Below, piece after piece: positions 7,868 through 16,039 of a stretch of DNA of 64,000 nucleotides. The number at the start of each line of letters is the position of its first letter. Positions within the stretch are counted from its first letter, which is position 1. Location: positions 35,150 to 99,149 of the forward strand of contig NZ_QUFI01000013.1 of the NCBI RefSeq assembly GCF_003478505.1, written 5' to 3'. The translations under genes were made by a program, and so were the position numbers. Source of the DNA: Clostridium sp. AF27-2AA. GTDB taxonomy: Bacteria; Bacillota; Clostridia; Lachnospirales; Lachnospiraceae. The notes beneath the pieces are model-generated. The model had not been told where the DNA came from, ran no database searches, and saw only the letters and a program-made list of their open reading frames with translations.

Positions 7868-9064
7868 TGTGAACGATTCTAGCTTTTGGCCGATTCCGGC
7901 ACTCTCCTCCACGATCATGCTTCCGCAAATCGTCCAGCCGGTACTGTTATCTAATATTTTAACATCATTTTCGATTATTTGTACCCCTTTTTCGGTTAAT
8001 TTTTGCAATTTTCTTTCATGAACCGCTTTTGTCAGGGTATTTAACTCTGTTTTCGTGCGCTTCCGTTCTACATTCTCATACTCCCTGGCCGTAATCATTT
8101 CCGTCCAGACCGGAAGAAAGAAATCCTCAAACAACACTGTCTGCCTGGAAACTCCAGTCAGTTCCCAGTTTTGTTTTCCGGTTAACGGAAGCATTGCCAG
8201 AATGTCCATACTTCCAATCCGCAGGCGAACGCCCTGCCGTTTCTTTCCGGTATAGCTGCGCACTCTCTGGAATCGCGAAACCTGCTCCCGGTAAGTCTTT
8301 GTTGTCCGCAGACGGATATCTGCATCTGCCCGCACAAACAGTGTCCGGACCACCTCCCCGGAATCATCGGTGACCGGCACCATCCCTTCTACCAGAACCT
8401 GCCCCTTTTCCACCTCATCTCCCGGCTGTACTGCCGCTTTTCCAGCCCGCACCAGAATAGATACCACCGTTCCAGCCGTTTCCGCCACCAGATTCCGTGG
8501 TGTTTCCTCCCGAAGAGGAATGCCACCCGCTGTCTCATTTTCCCGCACCCGGATCTGCAGCCGGGTCCCGGAAACATGGGCGGACACCCATACAATCCGG
8601 GGGCAGCGGCTCCTGAGTTCCTCCTCAATCCGGTCACAATCCACACCGGATTTCGGCATTCCATATAAGATTCCAATCTCCCGGAGCTGTCTCATCAGCG
8701 TATCATCCGTAAAATACAGATTCCCGCAGAAGCTGATATTCCAGATAAACCGGGAAAGAACAAACAAAAGCAGAAAAAAAGATGCCATCCCCGCGGCAAA
8801 CAGCTTTCGTTTCCGGTTCCGGTATAAAAAAAAGGGCAGCCCCAGCTTTTCTTGCACACGGACCTTCACTCCTGCTTTCCTCACAAAGGGACGGATCCGG
8901 TAAAAATCAGGCAGCATCATAGAAAACCAATACTCCTTGTTTCCACAGGACAGATTCCACAACATAATCCCACTGCCCCGGCACAGGTTAAAAAAGCGTT
9001 CCGGCGAGCGGCCGGTCAGCCGTACTCTCACATATCCGGCGTAACGCTGTTTCAGCCACCGCAT
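7847..9064 (-). CDS. yqfD: Sporulation protein YqfD
   Basis: A 405-residue membrane protein of the YqfD family, required for normal sporulation in Bacillus and expressed under sigma-E there. A soluble N-terminal part (RWLKQRYAGYVRVRLTGRSP) is followed by a membrane segment at about residues 90-110 (LFAAGMASFFLLLFVLSRFI) and a long extracytoplasmic domain with ALKKG-like family features (VSILVRAGKAAVQPGDEVEK, QVLVEGMVPV). The start at 9064 has GGGAG 7 bases upstream. It follows yqfC by 123 bases. The C-terminal residues are encoded by a dispersed palindromic repeat, so the natural end may have been rewritten by its insertion. Confidence 0.92.
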   Translation of the reverse strand: MRWLKQRYAGYVRVRLTGRSPERFFNLCRGSGIMLWNLSCGNKEYWFSMMLPDFYRIRPFVRKAGVKVRVQEKLGLPFFLYRNRKRKLFAAGMASFFLLLFVLSRFIWNISFCGNLYFTDDTLMRQLREIGILYGMPKSGVDCDRIEEELRSRCPRIVWVSAHVSGTRLQIRVRENETAGGIPLREETPRNLVAETAGTVVSILVRAGKAAVQPGDEVEKGQVLVEGMVPVTDDSGEVVRTLFVRADADIRLRTTKTYREQVSRFQRVRSYTGKKRQGVRLRIGSMDILAMLPLTGKQNWELTGVSRQTVLFEDFFLPVWTEMITAREYENVERKRTKTELNTLTKAVHERKLQKLTEKGVQIIENDVKILDNSTGWTICGSMIVEESAGIGQKLESFTGRNFLN

Positions 9065-9144
9065 GCTCTGTCTCCCGCCTTTCAGTTTTCTTTTTCATGC
9101 TTCCACGCATCGCCCATCCGAAATTCGCCGTTGTTTCCACTGCA

Positions 9145-9178
9145 TCATACCAAATTTTTAATTCAGGAAATTCCTGTC
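9145..9178 (-). repeat. Dispersed palindromic repeat, copy B (after yqfC)
   Basis: Starts 9 bases after the yqfC stop codon on the minus strand. It shares AGGAATTT near its start, CTGAATTAAAAATTT in the core and GGTATGATG at its end with copies A and C, but its two arms are less perfectly complementary. It fills much of the yqfC-yqfD gap. Confidence 0.55.
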
Positions 9179-9187
9179 CGTCGATCC

Positions 9188-9454
9188 TCAGCAAAACTCC
9201 ATGCTCTGAATCTGTCCGTAGATTTTCATGGAATCGCGGTCATAGTACACGATGTTTAGTCTGCGTCCGCAGATCTGCAGCCTGCAGTTTTTCCCCTGAA
9301 GCCGGATGCAGTTCTCCTCAAACAGCAGGATTCCCCGGTAATTTTCTACCGTCACACAGTATCTCCCGGAAAAGGATAACAGAATTTCCCCCAGCATCAC
9401 ATCGCCCGGAAGCTTTAACTGTTCCGTCGCGGACTGTTTCGCGTGTTCCAGCAT
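9188..9454 (-). CDS. yqfC: YqfC/YabP-family sporulation protein
   Basis: An 88-residue protein of the YabP/YqfC family, which acts in spore coat or cortex morphogenesis under sigma-E in Bacillus. It shows the family layout: LKLPGDVMLGEILLSFSG, then VENYRGILLFEENCIRL and a C-terminal RRLNIVYYDRDSMKIYGQI. I chose ATG 9454, with GGGAG 7-8 bases upstream; a longer frame from 9508 would run through the rpsU terminator and is unlikely. It heads the yqfC-yqfD-phoH-ybeY series. No clear sigma-E promoter was identified in the 40 bases between the terminator and the start. Confidence 0.88.
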   Translation of the reverse strand: MLEHAKQSATEQLKLPGDVMLGEILLSFSGRYCVTVENYRGILLFEENCIRLQGKNCRLQICGRRLNIVYYDRDSMKIYGQIQSMEFC

Positions 9455-9491
9455 GACACCGCTCCCGTTTCCTTTTACATAAAAATATACG

Positions 9492-9520
9492 AAAAAATCC
9501 CTGGTCATAGACCAGGGATT
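9492..9520 (-). terminator. Intrinsic terminator of rpsU
   Basis: On the minus strand AATCCCTGGTC and GACCAGGGATT form a perfect 11-bp stem with a 3-base loop, followed by TTTTT. It lies 10 bases after the rpsU stop codon. Confidence 0.93.
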
Positions 9521-9530
9521 GCAGAAATAC

Positions 9531-9707
9531 TTAATTAAATTTGCGTTTTCTTGCAGCTTCAGACTTTTTCTTGCGTCTTACGCTTGGTTTCTCGTAATGC
9601 TCTCTCTTACGAATCTCCTGCTGAATACCAGCCTTTGCGCAGTTTCTTTTAAATCTGCGTAATGCGCTGTCCAGACTTTCGTTCTCTTTAACGATAACGT
9701 TTGACAT
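9531..9707 (-). CDS. rpsU: 30S ribosomal protein S21
   Basis: Small basic ribosomal protein of the 30S platform near the anti-Shine-Dalgarno end of 16S rRNA. The 58 residues begin [20 protein letters not shown], then [20 protein letters not shown], and end in a lysine/arginine tail ([15 protein letters not shown]), exactly the family length and pattern. It has its own promoter (9784-9811) and its own terminator (9492-9520), so it is a single-gene unit. The leader of about 70 bases can fold into a hairpin (9729-9757) just before the GGAGGGAGG ribosome binding region. Confidence 0.97.
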   Translation of the reverse strand: MSNVIVKENESLDSALRRFKRNCAKAGIQQEIRKREHYEKPSVRRKKKSEAARKRKFN

Positions 9708-9728
9708 AGCTCACACCTAACCTCCCTC

Positions 9729-9757
9729 CAGTTGTGTACTTGTGCATAATACAACTG
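9729..9757 (-). promoter_or_regulatory. Hairpin in the rpsU leader
   Basis: CAGTTGT and ACAACTG form a 7-bp stem around a 15-base loop in the transcribed leader, directly before GGAGGGAGG. It may tune S21 translation; no known r-protein leader motif was recognised. Confidence 0.35.
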
Positions 9758-9783
9758 TTTGGGTATTTTATAGCACTGGTATG

Positions 9784-9811
9784 ATTATAGCATAAAATCT
9801 CTATTCGTCAA
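9784..9811 (-). promoter_or_regulatory. rpsU promoter, extended -10
   Basis: TTGACG (9806-9811) and TATAAT (9784-9789) are 16 bases apart on the minus strand, with TGC directly before the -10 box (extended -10). Confidence 0.8.
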
Positions 9812-9855
9812 CTGTTTTTTTAAGATTTTTTGCGGATTTTCGTATTTTTTTGTTT

Positions 9856-12498
9856 TTACTGAATCTGCTCTGCTGCAGTCTCGTATGCTTTCTCCAGAGC
9901 TGCATCGACACCGGCCGGGTTCTTACCGCCTGCCTGTGCCATGTTCGGACGACCGCCGCCGCCGCCGCCAACCAGGCCGGCAATTGCTTTGACCAGGTTG
10001 CCCGCATGAGCGCCCTTCTTCTGAGCCTCATCGGTTGCGGTTACCATCAGGTTGACCTTGTCGCCCTGAACGGAGGCCAGAACGATCACGCCTTCGCCAA
10101 GCTTATCCTTTAACTGGTCGCCCAGACCTCTCAGGCCGTTCATGTCTACGTCTGCTACTTTCGCAGCCAGAACCTTCACGCCCTTCACGTCACGAACCTG
10201 GTCCATAACGTCTCCAAGGGACTCGTTTGCCAGCTTGCTCTTTAACTTGTCGTTCTCAGCGTGCAGAGCCTTGATTTCCTCCAGCATGGATTCAATCTTG
10301 GTCTTTAAGTCTGCCGGAGTGGTCTTTGCTGCTTTTGCTGCATCCTCCAGCTCCTGCTCCAGATTCTCATAGTAACGCATAAGGCCGTCGCCGGTCAGTG
10401 CCTCGATTCTGCGGACACCTGCTGCGATGCCTGCCTCAGAAAGAATCTTGAATGCATGAACCGCGCCAGTGTTAGCGACATGAGTACCGCCGCAAAGCTC
10501 GGTAGAGAAATCGCCCATCTTAACCACACGGACCTTCTCACCATACTTTTCGCCAAACAGCGCCATAGCGCCGGTCTTCTTCGCTTCATCCAGACTCATC
10601 TCCTGTGTTACAACATCCAGATTCTCCTGAATCTTCTGGTTTACCAGCTCCTCAACCTTTTTGATCTCCTCCGGAGTCATAGCGGAGAAATGGGTAAAGT
10701 CGAAACGGAGTCTGTCCGGAGTTACCAGGGAACCAGCCTGCTCTACATGGTCACCGAGGACGCTGCGCAGTGCCTTCTGAAGCAGATGGGTTGCGCTGTG
10801 GTTCTTCTCAGTGGAACGGCGGGATGCCTCATCTACCTTTAAGGTAACTGTCTCGCCTGCTGCCAGCATGCCGCTGGTCATATGTCCTACATGGCCAATC
10901 TTGCCGCCCTGTAAGTGAATGGTATCCTCTACAACAAAGACACCGTTGTTTGTGCCGGTGATGACACCTGTATCTCCGCACTGGCCGCCCATGGTTCCGT
11001 AGAATGGGGTCTCCTCTACAACGATGGTTCCGCGCTGGCCGTCAGTCAGAGCTTCTACAATCTCAGTATCGGTAGTCAGAACCGTGATCTTTGACTCATG
11101 CTCCAGTCTGTCATAACCAACGAATTTGGAAGTAATCTCAGCCGGGATGGACTGGTATACGGTTACATCCGCACCCATGTAGTTGGTTGTCTTACGTGCT
11201 TTTCTTGCCTTCTCACGCTGCTCTTTCATAGCTGCCTGAAAGCCTTCCTCGTCTACGGTCAGGTTCTTCTCTTCCAGGATCTCGATGGTTAAATCTAACG
11301 GGAATCCGTAGGTATCGTACAGCTTGAAGGCATTCTCGCCAGAAAGTACAGTCTCGTTCTTTGCGGACATCTCGCTCTCCATGTCTGCAAGAATCGCAAG
11401 ACCCTGGTCGATGGTCTTGTTGAACTTCTCTTCCTCTTCCGCAAGAACCTTTAAGATCATAGCCTTCTTCTCTTCCAGCTCCGGATATCCGTCCTTGGAA
11501 AGCTCGATAACTGTCTTGGAGAGCTCCGGCATGAATCTGCCCTCAATGCCAAGCAGACGTCCATGACGTGCGGCACGGCGGATCAGACGGCGCAAAACAT
11601 AACCGCGGCCCTCGTTGGACGGCATGATGCCATCGGAGATCATGAAGGTACAGGACTTTACATGATCAGCAATGATACGCAGGGAAACATCCTTCTTGTG
11701 ATCCACCTGGTACTCAGTGTGTGCCATGGCACAGACCTCATCCAGAAGTGCCTTGTTGGTATCTACGGTAAACAGGGAATCCACATCCTGGACTACAACA
11801 GCTAAACGTTCCAGACCCATACCGGTATCGATGTTCTTCTGTTTTAACTCCGTGTAATTGCCATGGCCATCGTTCTCGAACTGGGTGAATACGTTGTTCC
11901 ATACCTCGATGTAACGGTCGCATTCACAGCCAACGGTACAGCCCGGCTTGCCGCAGCCGTACTTCTCACCGCGGTCATAGTAGATCTCGGAACATGGACC
12001 GCACGGACCTGCGCCATGCTCCCAGAAGTTGTCCTCTTTGCCGAAGCGGAAGATTTTCTCCGCTGGAACACCAATTTCCTTATTCCAGATGTTGAATGCT
12101 TCATCATCATCTAAGTAAACAGATGGATACAGACGGTCTTTCTCCAGTCCTACAACCTCGGTTAAGAACTCCCAGGACCAGTGGATTGCCTCATCCTTAA
12201 AATAATCACCGAATGAGAAGTTGCCCAGCATCTCAAAGAAGGTGCCGTGACGGGCGGTCTTACCGATGTTCTCGATATCACCGGTACGAATACACTTCTG
12301 GCAGGTGGTCACACGTCTTCTCGGCGGGATCTCCTGTCCGGTGAAATAAGGCTTTAACGGTGCCATACCGGAGTTGATGAGGAGCAGGCTGTTGTCGTTA
12401 TGCGGCACCAGGGAAAAGCTCTTCATTGCCAGATGTCCCTTGCTCTCAAAGAATTCCAGGAACATTCTTCTCAGTTCGTTTACTCCATACTTCTTCAC
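9856..12498 (-). CDS. alaS: Alanyl-tRNA synthetase
   Basis: Charges tRNA-Ala and edits mischarged Ser/Gly. The 880 residues follow the full AlaS plan: class II catalytic core at the N-terminus (MFLEFFESKGH, RVTTCQKCIRTGDIENIG), the tRNA-recognition helices, the editing site with HSATHLLQKAL and the zinc-binding ELCGGTHVANTG, then coiled coil and a C-terminal DHHA1-type domain with a Gly-rich loop (GLVGGGGGGRPNMAQAGGKN). The start is GTG at 12498 with GGAGG 10 bases before it. There is no room for a T-box leader: a 41-residue peptide gene ends 75 bases upstream and shares its promoter. Confidence 0.97.
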   Translation of the reverse strand: MKKYGVNELRRMFLEFFESKGHLAMKSFSLVPHNDNSLLLINSGMAPLKPYFTGQEIPPRRRVTTCQKCIRTGDIENIGKTARHGTFFEMLGNFSFGDYFKDEAIHWSWEFLTEVVGLEKDRLYPSVYLDDDEAFNIWNKEIGVPAEKIFRFGKEDNFWEHGAGPCGPCSEIYYDRGEKYGCGKPGCTVGCECDRYIEVWNNVFTQFENDGHGNYTELKQKNIDTGMGLERLAVVVQDVDSLFTVDTNKALLDEVCAMAHTEYQVDHKKDVSLRIIADHVKSCTFMISDGIMPSNEGRGYVLRRLIRRAARHGRLLGIEGRFMPELSKTVIELSKDGYPELEEKKAMILKVLAEEEEKFNKTIDQGLAILADMESEMSAKNETVLSGENAFKLYDTYGFPLDLTIEILEEKNLTVDEEGFQAAMKEQREKARKARKTTNYMGADVTVYQSIPAEITSKFVGYDRLEHESKITVLTTDTEIVEALTDGQRGTIVVEETPFYGTMGGQCGDTGVITGTNNGVFVVEDTIHLQGGKIGHVGHMTSGMLAAGETVTLKVDEASRRSTEKNHSATHLLQKALRSVLGDHVEQAGSLVTPDRLRFDFTHFSAMTPEEIKKVEELVNQKIQENLDVVTQEMSLDEAKKTGAMALFGEKYGEKVRVVKMGDFSTELCGGTHVANTGAVHAFKILSEAGIAAGVRRIEALTGDGLMRYYENLEQELEDAAKAAKTTPADLKTKIESMLEEIKALHAENDKLKSKLANESLGDVMDQVRDVKGVKVLAAKVADVDMNGLRGLGDQLKDKLGEGVIVLASVQGDKVNLMVTATDEAQKKGAHAGNLVKAIAGLVGGGGGGRPNMAQAGGKNPAGVDAALEKAYETAAEQIQ

Positions 12499-12573
12499 TT
12501 TACTACTTCCTCCGTATTATCACCGCTGTCCACACAATATGCAGGCAGCGGCTGGATTTTGCAGAACCGCGTC

Positions 12574-12699
12574 TTATGCGCGCTCTGCGTCTTTCTTGTC
12601 TCTGAACTTCTTGCCACAGATAATTCCCGCGTATGCGAGTGCTGCAAAAATAACGGCTTTTACGGTATATCCAATCAGACTTGTTGCGATTGCTGCCAT
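12574..12699 (-). CDS. Small membrane protein upstream of alaS
   Basis: A 41-residue frame missed by length cut-offs. It has an AAGGAGG site 8 bases before its ATG and follows a strong promoter. The product starts MAAIATSLIGYTVKAVIF, continues AALAYAGIICGKKF and ends RDKKDAERA: one membrane segment of about 25 residues, then a short charged tail, predicted to face the cytosol by the positive-inside rule. I do not recognise a named family. Its promoter and ribosome binding site make it one of the better supported small genes here, and it is probably cotranscribed with alaS. Confidence 0.72.
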   Translation of the reverse strand: MAAIATSLIGYTVKAVIFAALAYAGIICGKKFRDKKDAERA

Positions 12700-12745
12700 A
12701 ATAACTTCCTCCTTATGTTCAGAAATAAAATCAATTCATCTTTGT

Positions 12746-12774
12746 ATCTTACCATAGGAACCCATAATTATCAA
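12746..12774 (-). promoter_or_regulatory. Promoter for small membrane protein and alaS
   Basis: TTGATA (12769-12774) and TAAGAT (12746-12751), 17 bases apart on the minus strand. Confidence 0.75.
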
Positions 12775-12811
12775 GTCCCTACGTCAGGTTCTTAACAGAC
12801 TCTGCCAATGG

Positions 12812-12851
12812 AAAAAGCAGGCAGAAAACCAATTTTCGTTTCCGCCTGCTT
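12812..12851 (-). terminator. Terminator after the LprI-like gene
   Basis: On the minus strand AAGCAGGCGGAAA and TTTCTGCCTGCTT (one G-U pair) flank an 11-base loop and are followed by TTTCC. It separates this gene from the alaS promoter. Confidence 0.85.
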
Positions 12852-12866
12852 CCGATTTTTTGTTTT

Positions 12867-13724
12867 CTATTCTGTTTCATCCAAAATGCTTTCATACTGC
12901 TCAGCCAGCGCGTAAACCCGCTCTCTTGTGAGATCCCGCAGGGAACGGATGTATTCCAGTTCCTCCAGCATGCTTCCGCTCTGTTTTTTGGAATTGGCCA
13001 CTGCCGTACTCTCCCGGTCACGGACCCAGCTGCGCTGCTCTGTGAAAAACGCGGTCTTTTCATCTCCGGATAGCTGCTGCTCCAAAATCTCCAGAATGCT
13101 CTGCAGCTTGTTTTCCCAGATTTTCCGTTCTGACTCCGCCACAGCCTTCATGGCGTTGGCACTGTTGTCGACGGATGCACTCCGGCGTTCCTCCGCCTGG
13201 GCGTCCAGTTCGGCAAGCTGTGCCAGAATGCCTGTCTTTGTTCCAGACTGCGTCTCTTCTTTTTCCGCGGTGATTCTGGCTCCGCCTGGCGCATCTGCAT
13301 TATTCTCCGGCATATCGTCCTGAACCAAAATTCCAGAGCTGTCCAATAACGGCTCTGCTCCGGAATCGGCGGCTATTCTCTGCTCCGAAAGCGCATATGC
13401 TCCCGCCGCTTCTTCTCCGCCTGCTGCTTTCTGAAGCACTCCGGCTGCCCCAGCATCTCCGGCGGTTTCCTTTATCCCGTCACTCCCAGCGGCCCCGGCG
13501 GCTTGCTCTGATCCGGCTCCTTCGTCAGCTTTCGTTGCCTCTGCCATCCCGGCTTCCGTCACCGCAGATACCACGGCAGCCTGTCCGGATACATTTTTTT
13601 CCACAGTCTCTTCCGAAACATACTGTGTCTCACCAGCCGCCAGATGTCGTGCGGAATAATCTGTAATTCCGATTCCTGCCACACAGATCACTGCAATGGC
13701 TACCCAGATTCCTTTTAGCTTCAT
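12867..13724 (-). CDS. Anchored protein with LprI/DUF1311-like C-terminal domain
   Basis: A 285-residue protein with an N-terminal signal anchor (GIWVAIAVICVAGIGI), a low-complexity Ala/Gly/Glu-rich stalk (about residues 45-150) and a helical C-terminal domain (residues 195-280). The domain shows ERKIWENKLQSILEILEQQL, FFTEQRSWVRDRESTAVA and SLRDLTRERVYALAEQYE, the layout of the DUF1311/LprI domain, where an aligned pattern of Trp, Arg and a final LTRxRxxxL is typical. The domain has no cysteines, unlike many LprI homologues. LprI of mycobacteria inhibits lysozyme; whether this one does is unknown. It is a monocistronic gene between rnhA and alaS. Confidence 0.72.
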   Translation of the reverse strand: MKLKGIWVAIAVICVAGIGITDYSARHLAAGETQYVSEETVEKNVSGQAAVVSAVTEAGMAEATKADEGAGSEQAAGAAGSDGIKETAGDAGAAGVLQKAAGGEEAAGAYALSEQRIAADSGAEPLLDSSGILVQDDMPENNADAPGGARITAEKEETQSGTKTGILAQLAELDAQAEERRSASVDNSANAMKAVAESERKIWENKLQSILEILEQQLSGDEKTAFFTEQRSWVRDRESTAVANSKKQSGSMLEELEYIRSLRDLTRERVYALAEQYESILDETE

Positions 13725-13888
13725 AAATCAATCAGTCCTGCCTATTCTGATATTGTTCCGATCGTATTCCGATTCACTGAACATACCATAACATAAACAG
13801 GACTAAATGAAAATATAAGTTCAAAAGAAGTAAATAATCGTAAGAAAGCCTTAACAGTTTCTGCAGCTAATAAGATTCGATTCGCGGG

Positions 13889-14371
13889 TCAGGCATCCAC
13901 GCCGTCATCTGTAAGAAGGTTGTTTCCATCTGCCGCCGTGGTGGCCAGCTGGTCGCACCGCTCATTCTGCGGATGGCCGGCATGGCCCTTTACCCAGATG
14001 AAATTCACCCGGTGGGCGGCCTTTGCTTTCAAAAGACGCTCCCACAGGTCAATATTTTTCACCGGACCGCTCTTACCGCGCTTCCAGTTATTTTTCACCC
14101 AGTTGTCGATCCAGTGCTGGTTGAAGGCATCGGTCAAGTATTTGGAATCCGAGTACAAATCTACCTCGCAGGGGCGGTTTAAAGCCTCTAACGCTACGAT
14201 GGCCGCCATCAGCTCCATCCGGTTATTGGTGGTTTTTTTGTATCCGGCAGACAGCTCCTTTTCGTGAAGCTGTCCCTTGCTGTCCGTAAAATGCAGGACT
14301 GCGCCGTATCCTCCCGGTCCATCCGGATTGCCTCTTGCTGAACCATCGGTGTAAATCTGTACTTTTGACAT
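13889..14371 (-). CDS. rnhA: Ribonuclease HI
   Basis: Degrades RNA in RNA-DNA hybrids. The 160 residues carry all catalytic carboxylates: [17 protein letters not shown] start ([19 protein letters not shown]), [25 protein letters not shown] and [12 protein letters not shown], with the basic protrusion [12 protein letters not shown] typical of the E. coli-like class. It lies 14 bases after a beta-CASP nuclease gene and is likely cotranscribed. A second RNase H (rnhB) is at 31468-32112. Confidence 0.97.
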   Translation of the reverse strand: MSKVQIYTDGSARGNPDGPGGYGAVLHFTDSKGQLHEKELSAGYKKTTNNRMELMAAIVALEALNRPCEVDLYSDSKYLTDAFNQHWIDNWVKNNWKRGKSGPVKNIDLWERLLKAKAAHRVNFIWVKGHAGHPQNERCDQLATTAADGNNLLTDDGVDA

Positions 14372-14385
14372 AATCTGCTATTCTC

Positions 14386-15987
14386 CTATCTGTCCCATTT
14401 ATCGCATAATGCATTGATCTGATCGGCAAATTTCGCCAGATCCTTGTTGGCTCCGCCCTCGTTTCTGCGGATGACACCCATCAGGCGCTCGCCTGCTACC
14501 AGAAGCCGTGCAAAGACACCACTGGCCTTCTTCGCCGGAGCACTCTTTGCCGGAATCGGAATTCCTGCAGTCTCGCGTACCCAGACTCCCTTGATGAGAT
14601 CAAACTCCGCGCCGGAATAGGGTGCTTTTGCCGCCACACCGGTCTTTTCTGTTAAAAGTTCCGCAAAGCGGTCGCAGACATCATCGTTGCCATGTACCAC
14701 GAAGAACTGCTGCGGCTTCTTTTCAAAAGCCAGTGCCCAAGTCAGAAGACCATTCTGGTCTGCATGACCGCTGATGTCATGAAGCACCTCAATATGGGCT
14801 TCTACATCTATGCTCTCACCAAAGAGCTTCACTTCTTTTGCTCCATCAACCAGCGCGCGGCCAATGGTTCCAACTGCCTGATATCCGGCAAAAATCACCG
14901 TACACTCCTTCCGCCACAGATTATGCTTTAAATGGTGGCGGATACGACCCGCGTCACACATGCCGGACGCGGAAATGATTACCTTTGGCTTCGTATCAAA
15001 GTTGATATTGATGGATTCGTCGCTGGTTACGGAAAGCCTCAGACCCGGGAAGGAGATCGGGTTGATTCCCTCCTCTACTAGTTCCCTGGTTTCCTCATCA
15101 TAGCATTCTGCCTGATTTTCCTTAAAGACATGTGTGGCCTCTACCGCCAGCGGACTATCCACATAAACCTCAAAATTATCATGGCCGTGAATCAGATGCT
15201 GGGATTTGATCTGGCGGAAGTAGTAAAGAAGCTCCTGGGTACGTCCTACCGCAAAGGCCGGAATGACTACATTGCCGCCCCGGTCCAGAGTTTCCTGCAC
15301 GATCCGGACCAGCTCGGAAATATGATCCTTACCCTTCTGATGGAACCGGTCTCCATAAGTAGACTCCATGACTGCGTAGTCTGCCTCTTTGGTGTAGATC
15401 GGATCCCGGATCAGCGGCTTATTGAAGTTACCGATATCACCGGAAAAGACGATTTTCTTCTCCACACCATCTTCCTTCATCCAGATTTCGATGGAGGCTG
15501 ATCCAAGCAGATGGCCGATATCCGTAAACCGGATGGAAACCTCATCGTTTACTTCCACGATCTCGTCGTAGTTATACCCTTCAAAATGCTCCAGTACGCC
15601 CAGCGCGTCGTTCATCTCGTATAACGGCGGTACTTCCGGTCGTCCGGCACGCCTTGCTTTCCTGTTTTTCCATTCCGCGTCCATCTCCTGGATGTGCGCG
15701 GAATCCTTTAACATGATGTTGCAGAGGTCACAGGTAGCATTAGTTGCAATCACACGCCCCTTAAAACCTCTCGCGTAAATGTAGGGCAGCATGCCCACAT
15801 GATCAATGTGTGAATGTGTCACAAGCACAAACTGAATGTCTGACCACGGCACCGGCGGATCCACATTCTCGTAAATGTTGACACCCTGCTCCATGCCACA
15901 GTCTACCAGAAACTTGCTGGTCCCGACTTCCAGATAATGGCAGCTTCCTGTTACCTCATGAGCCGCTCCGCTGAAAACCAATCTCAT
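14386..15987 (-). CDS. Beta-CASP metallo-beta-lactamase RNA-processing protein
   Basis: A 533-residue MBL-fold protein of the CPSF/RNase J superfamily (COG1236 type). The metal site is HSHIDHVGMLPY; further metal ligands are in VMESTYGDR and GHADQNGLL. The beta-CASP insert includes PAFAVGRTQELLYY and IISASGMCDAGRI, and a C-terminal extension of about 80 residues is basic. Such proteins act as RNA exo- or endonucleases. ATG 15987 is chosen since AAAGGAGG lies 7 bases upstream; an earlier in-frame ATG lacks one. The next gene is rnhA. It follows spoIVA by 52 bases. Confidence 0.9.
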   Translation of the reverse strand: MRLVFSGAAHEVTGSCHYLEVGTSKFLVDCGMEQGVNIYENVDPPVPWSDIQFVLVTHSHIDHVGMLPYIYARGFKGRVIATNATCDLCNIMLKDSAHIQEMDAEWKNRKARRAGRPEVPPLYEMNDALGVLEHFEGYNYDEIVEVNDEVSIRFTDIGHLLGSASIEIWMKEDGVEKKIVFSGDIGNFNKPLIRDPIYTKEADYAVMESTYGDRFHQKGKDHISELVRIVQETLDRGGNVVIPAFAVGRTQELLYYFRQIKSQHLIHGHDNFEVYVDSPLAVEATHVFKENQAECYDEETRELVEEGINPISFPGLRLSVTSDESININFDTKPKVIISASGMCDAGRIRHHLKHNLWRKECTVIFAGYQAVGTIGRALVDGAKEVKLFGESIDVEAHIEVLHDISGHADQNGLLTWALAFEKKPQQFFVVHGNDDVCDRFAELLTEKTGVAAKAPYSGAEFDLIKGVWVRETAGIPIPAKSAPAKKASGVFARLLVAGERLMGVIRRNEGGANKDLAKFADQINALCDKWDR

Positions 15988-16039
15988 ATGGCACCCTCCT
16001 TTTGTAGGTATGTGCTCTCGGGGTCCGAGGGTACACATT

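Noticed and set aside
12500..12780. T-box leader for alaS
   Set aside because: The gap holds a small coding gene and a promoter; no T-box sequence or specifier stem was seen.
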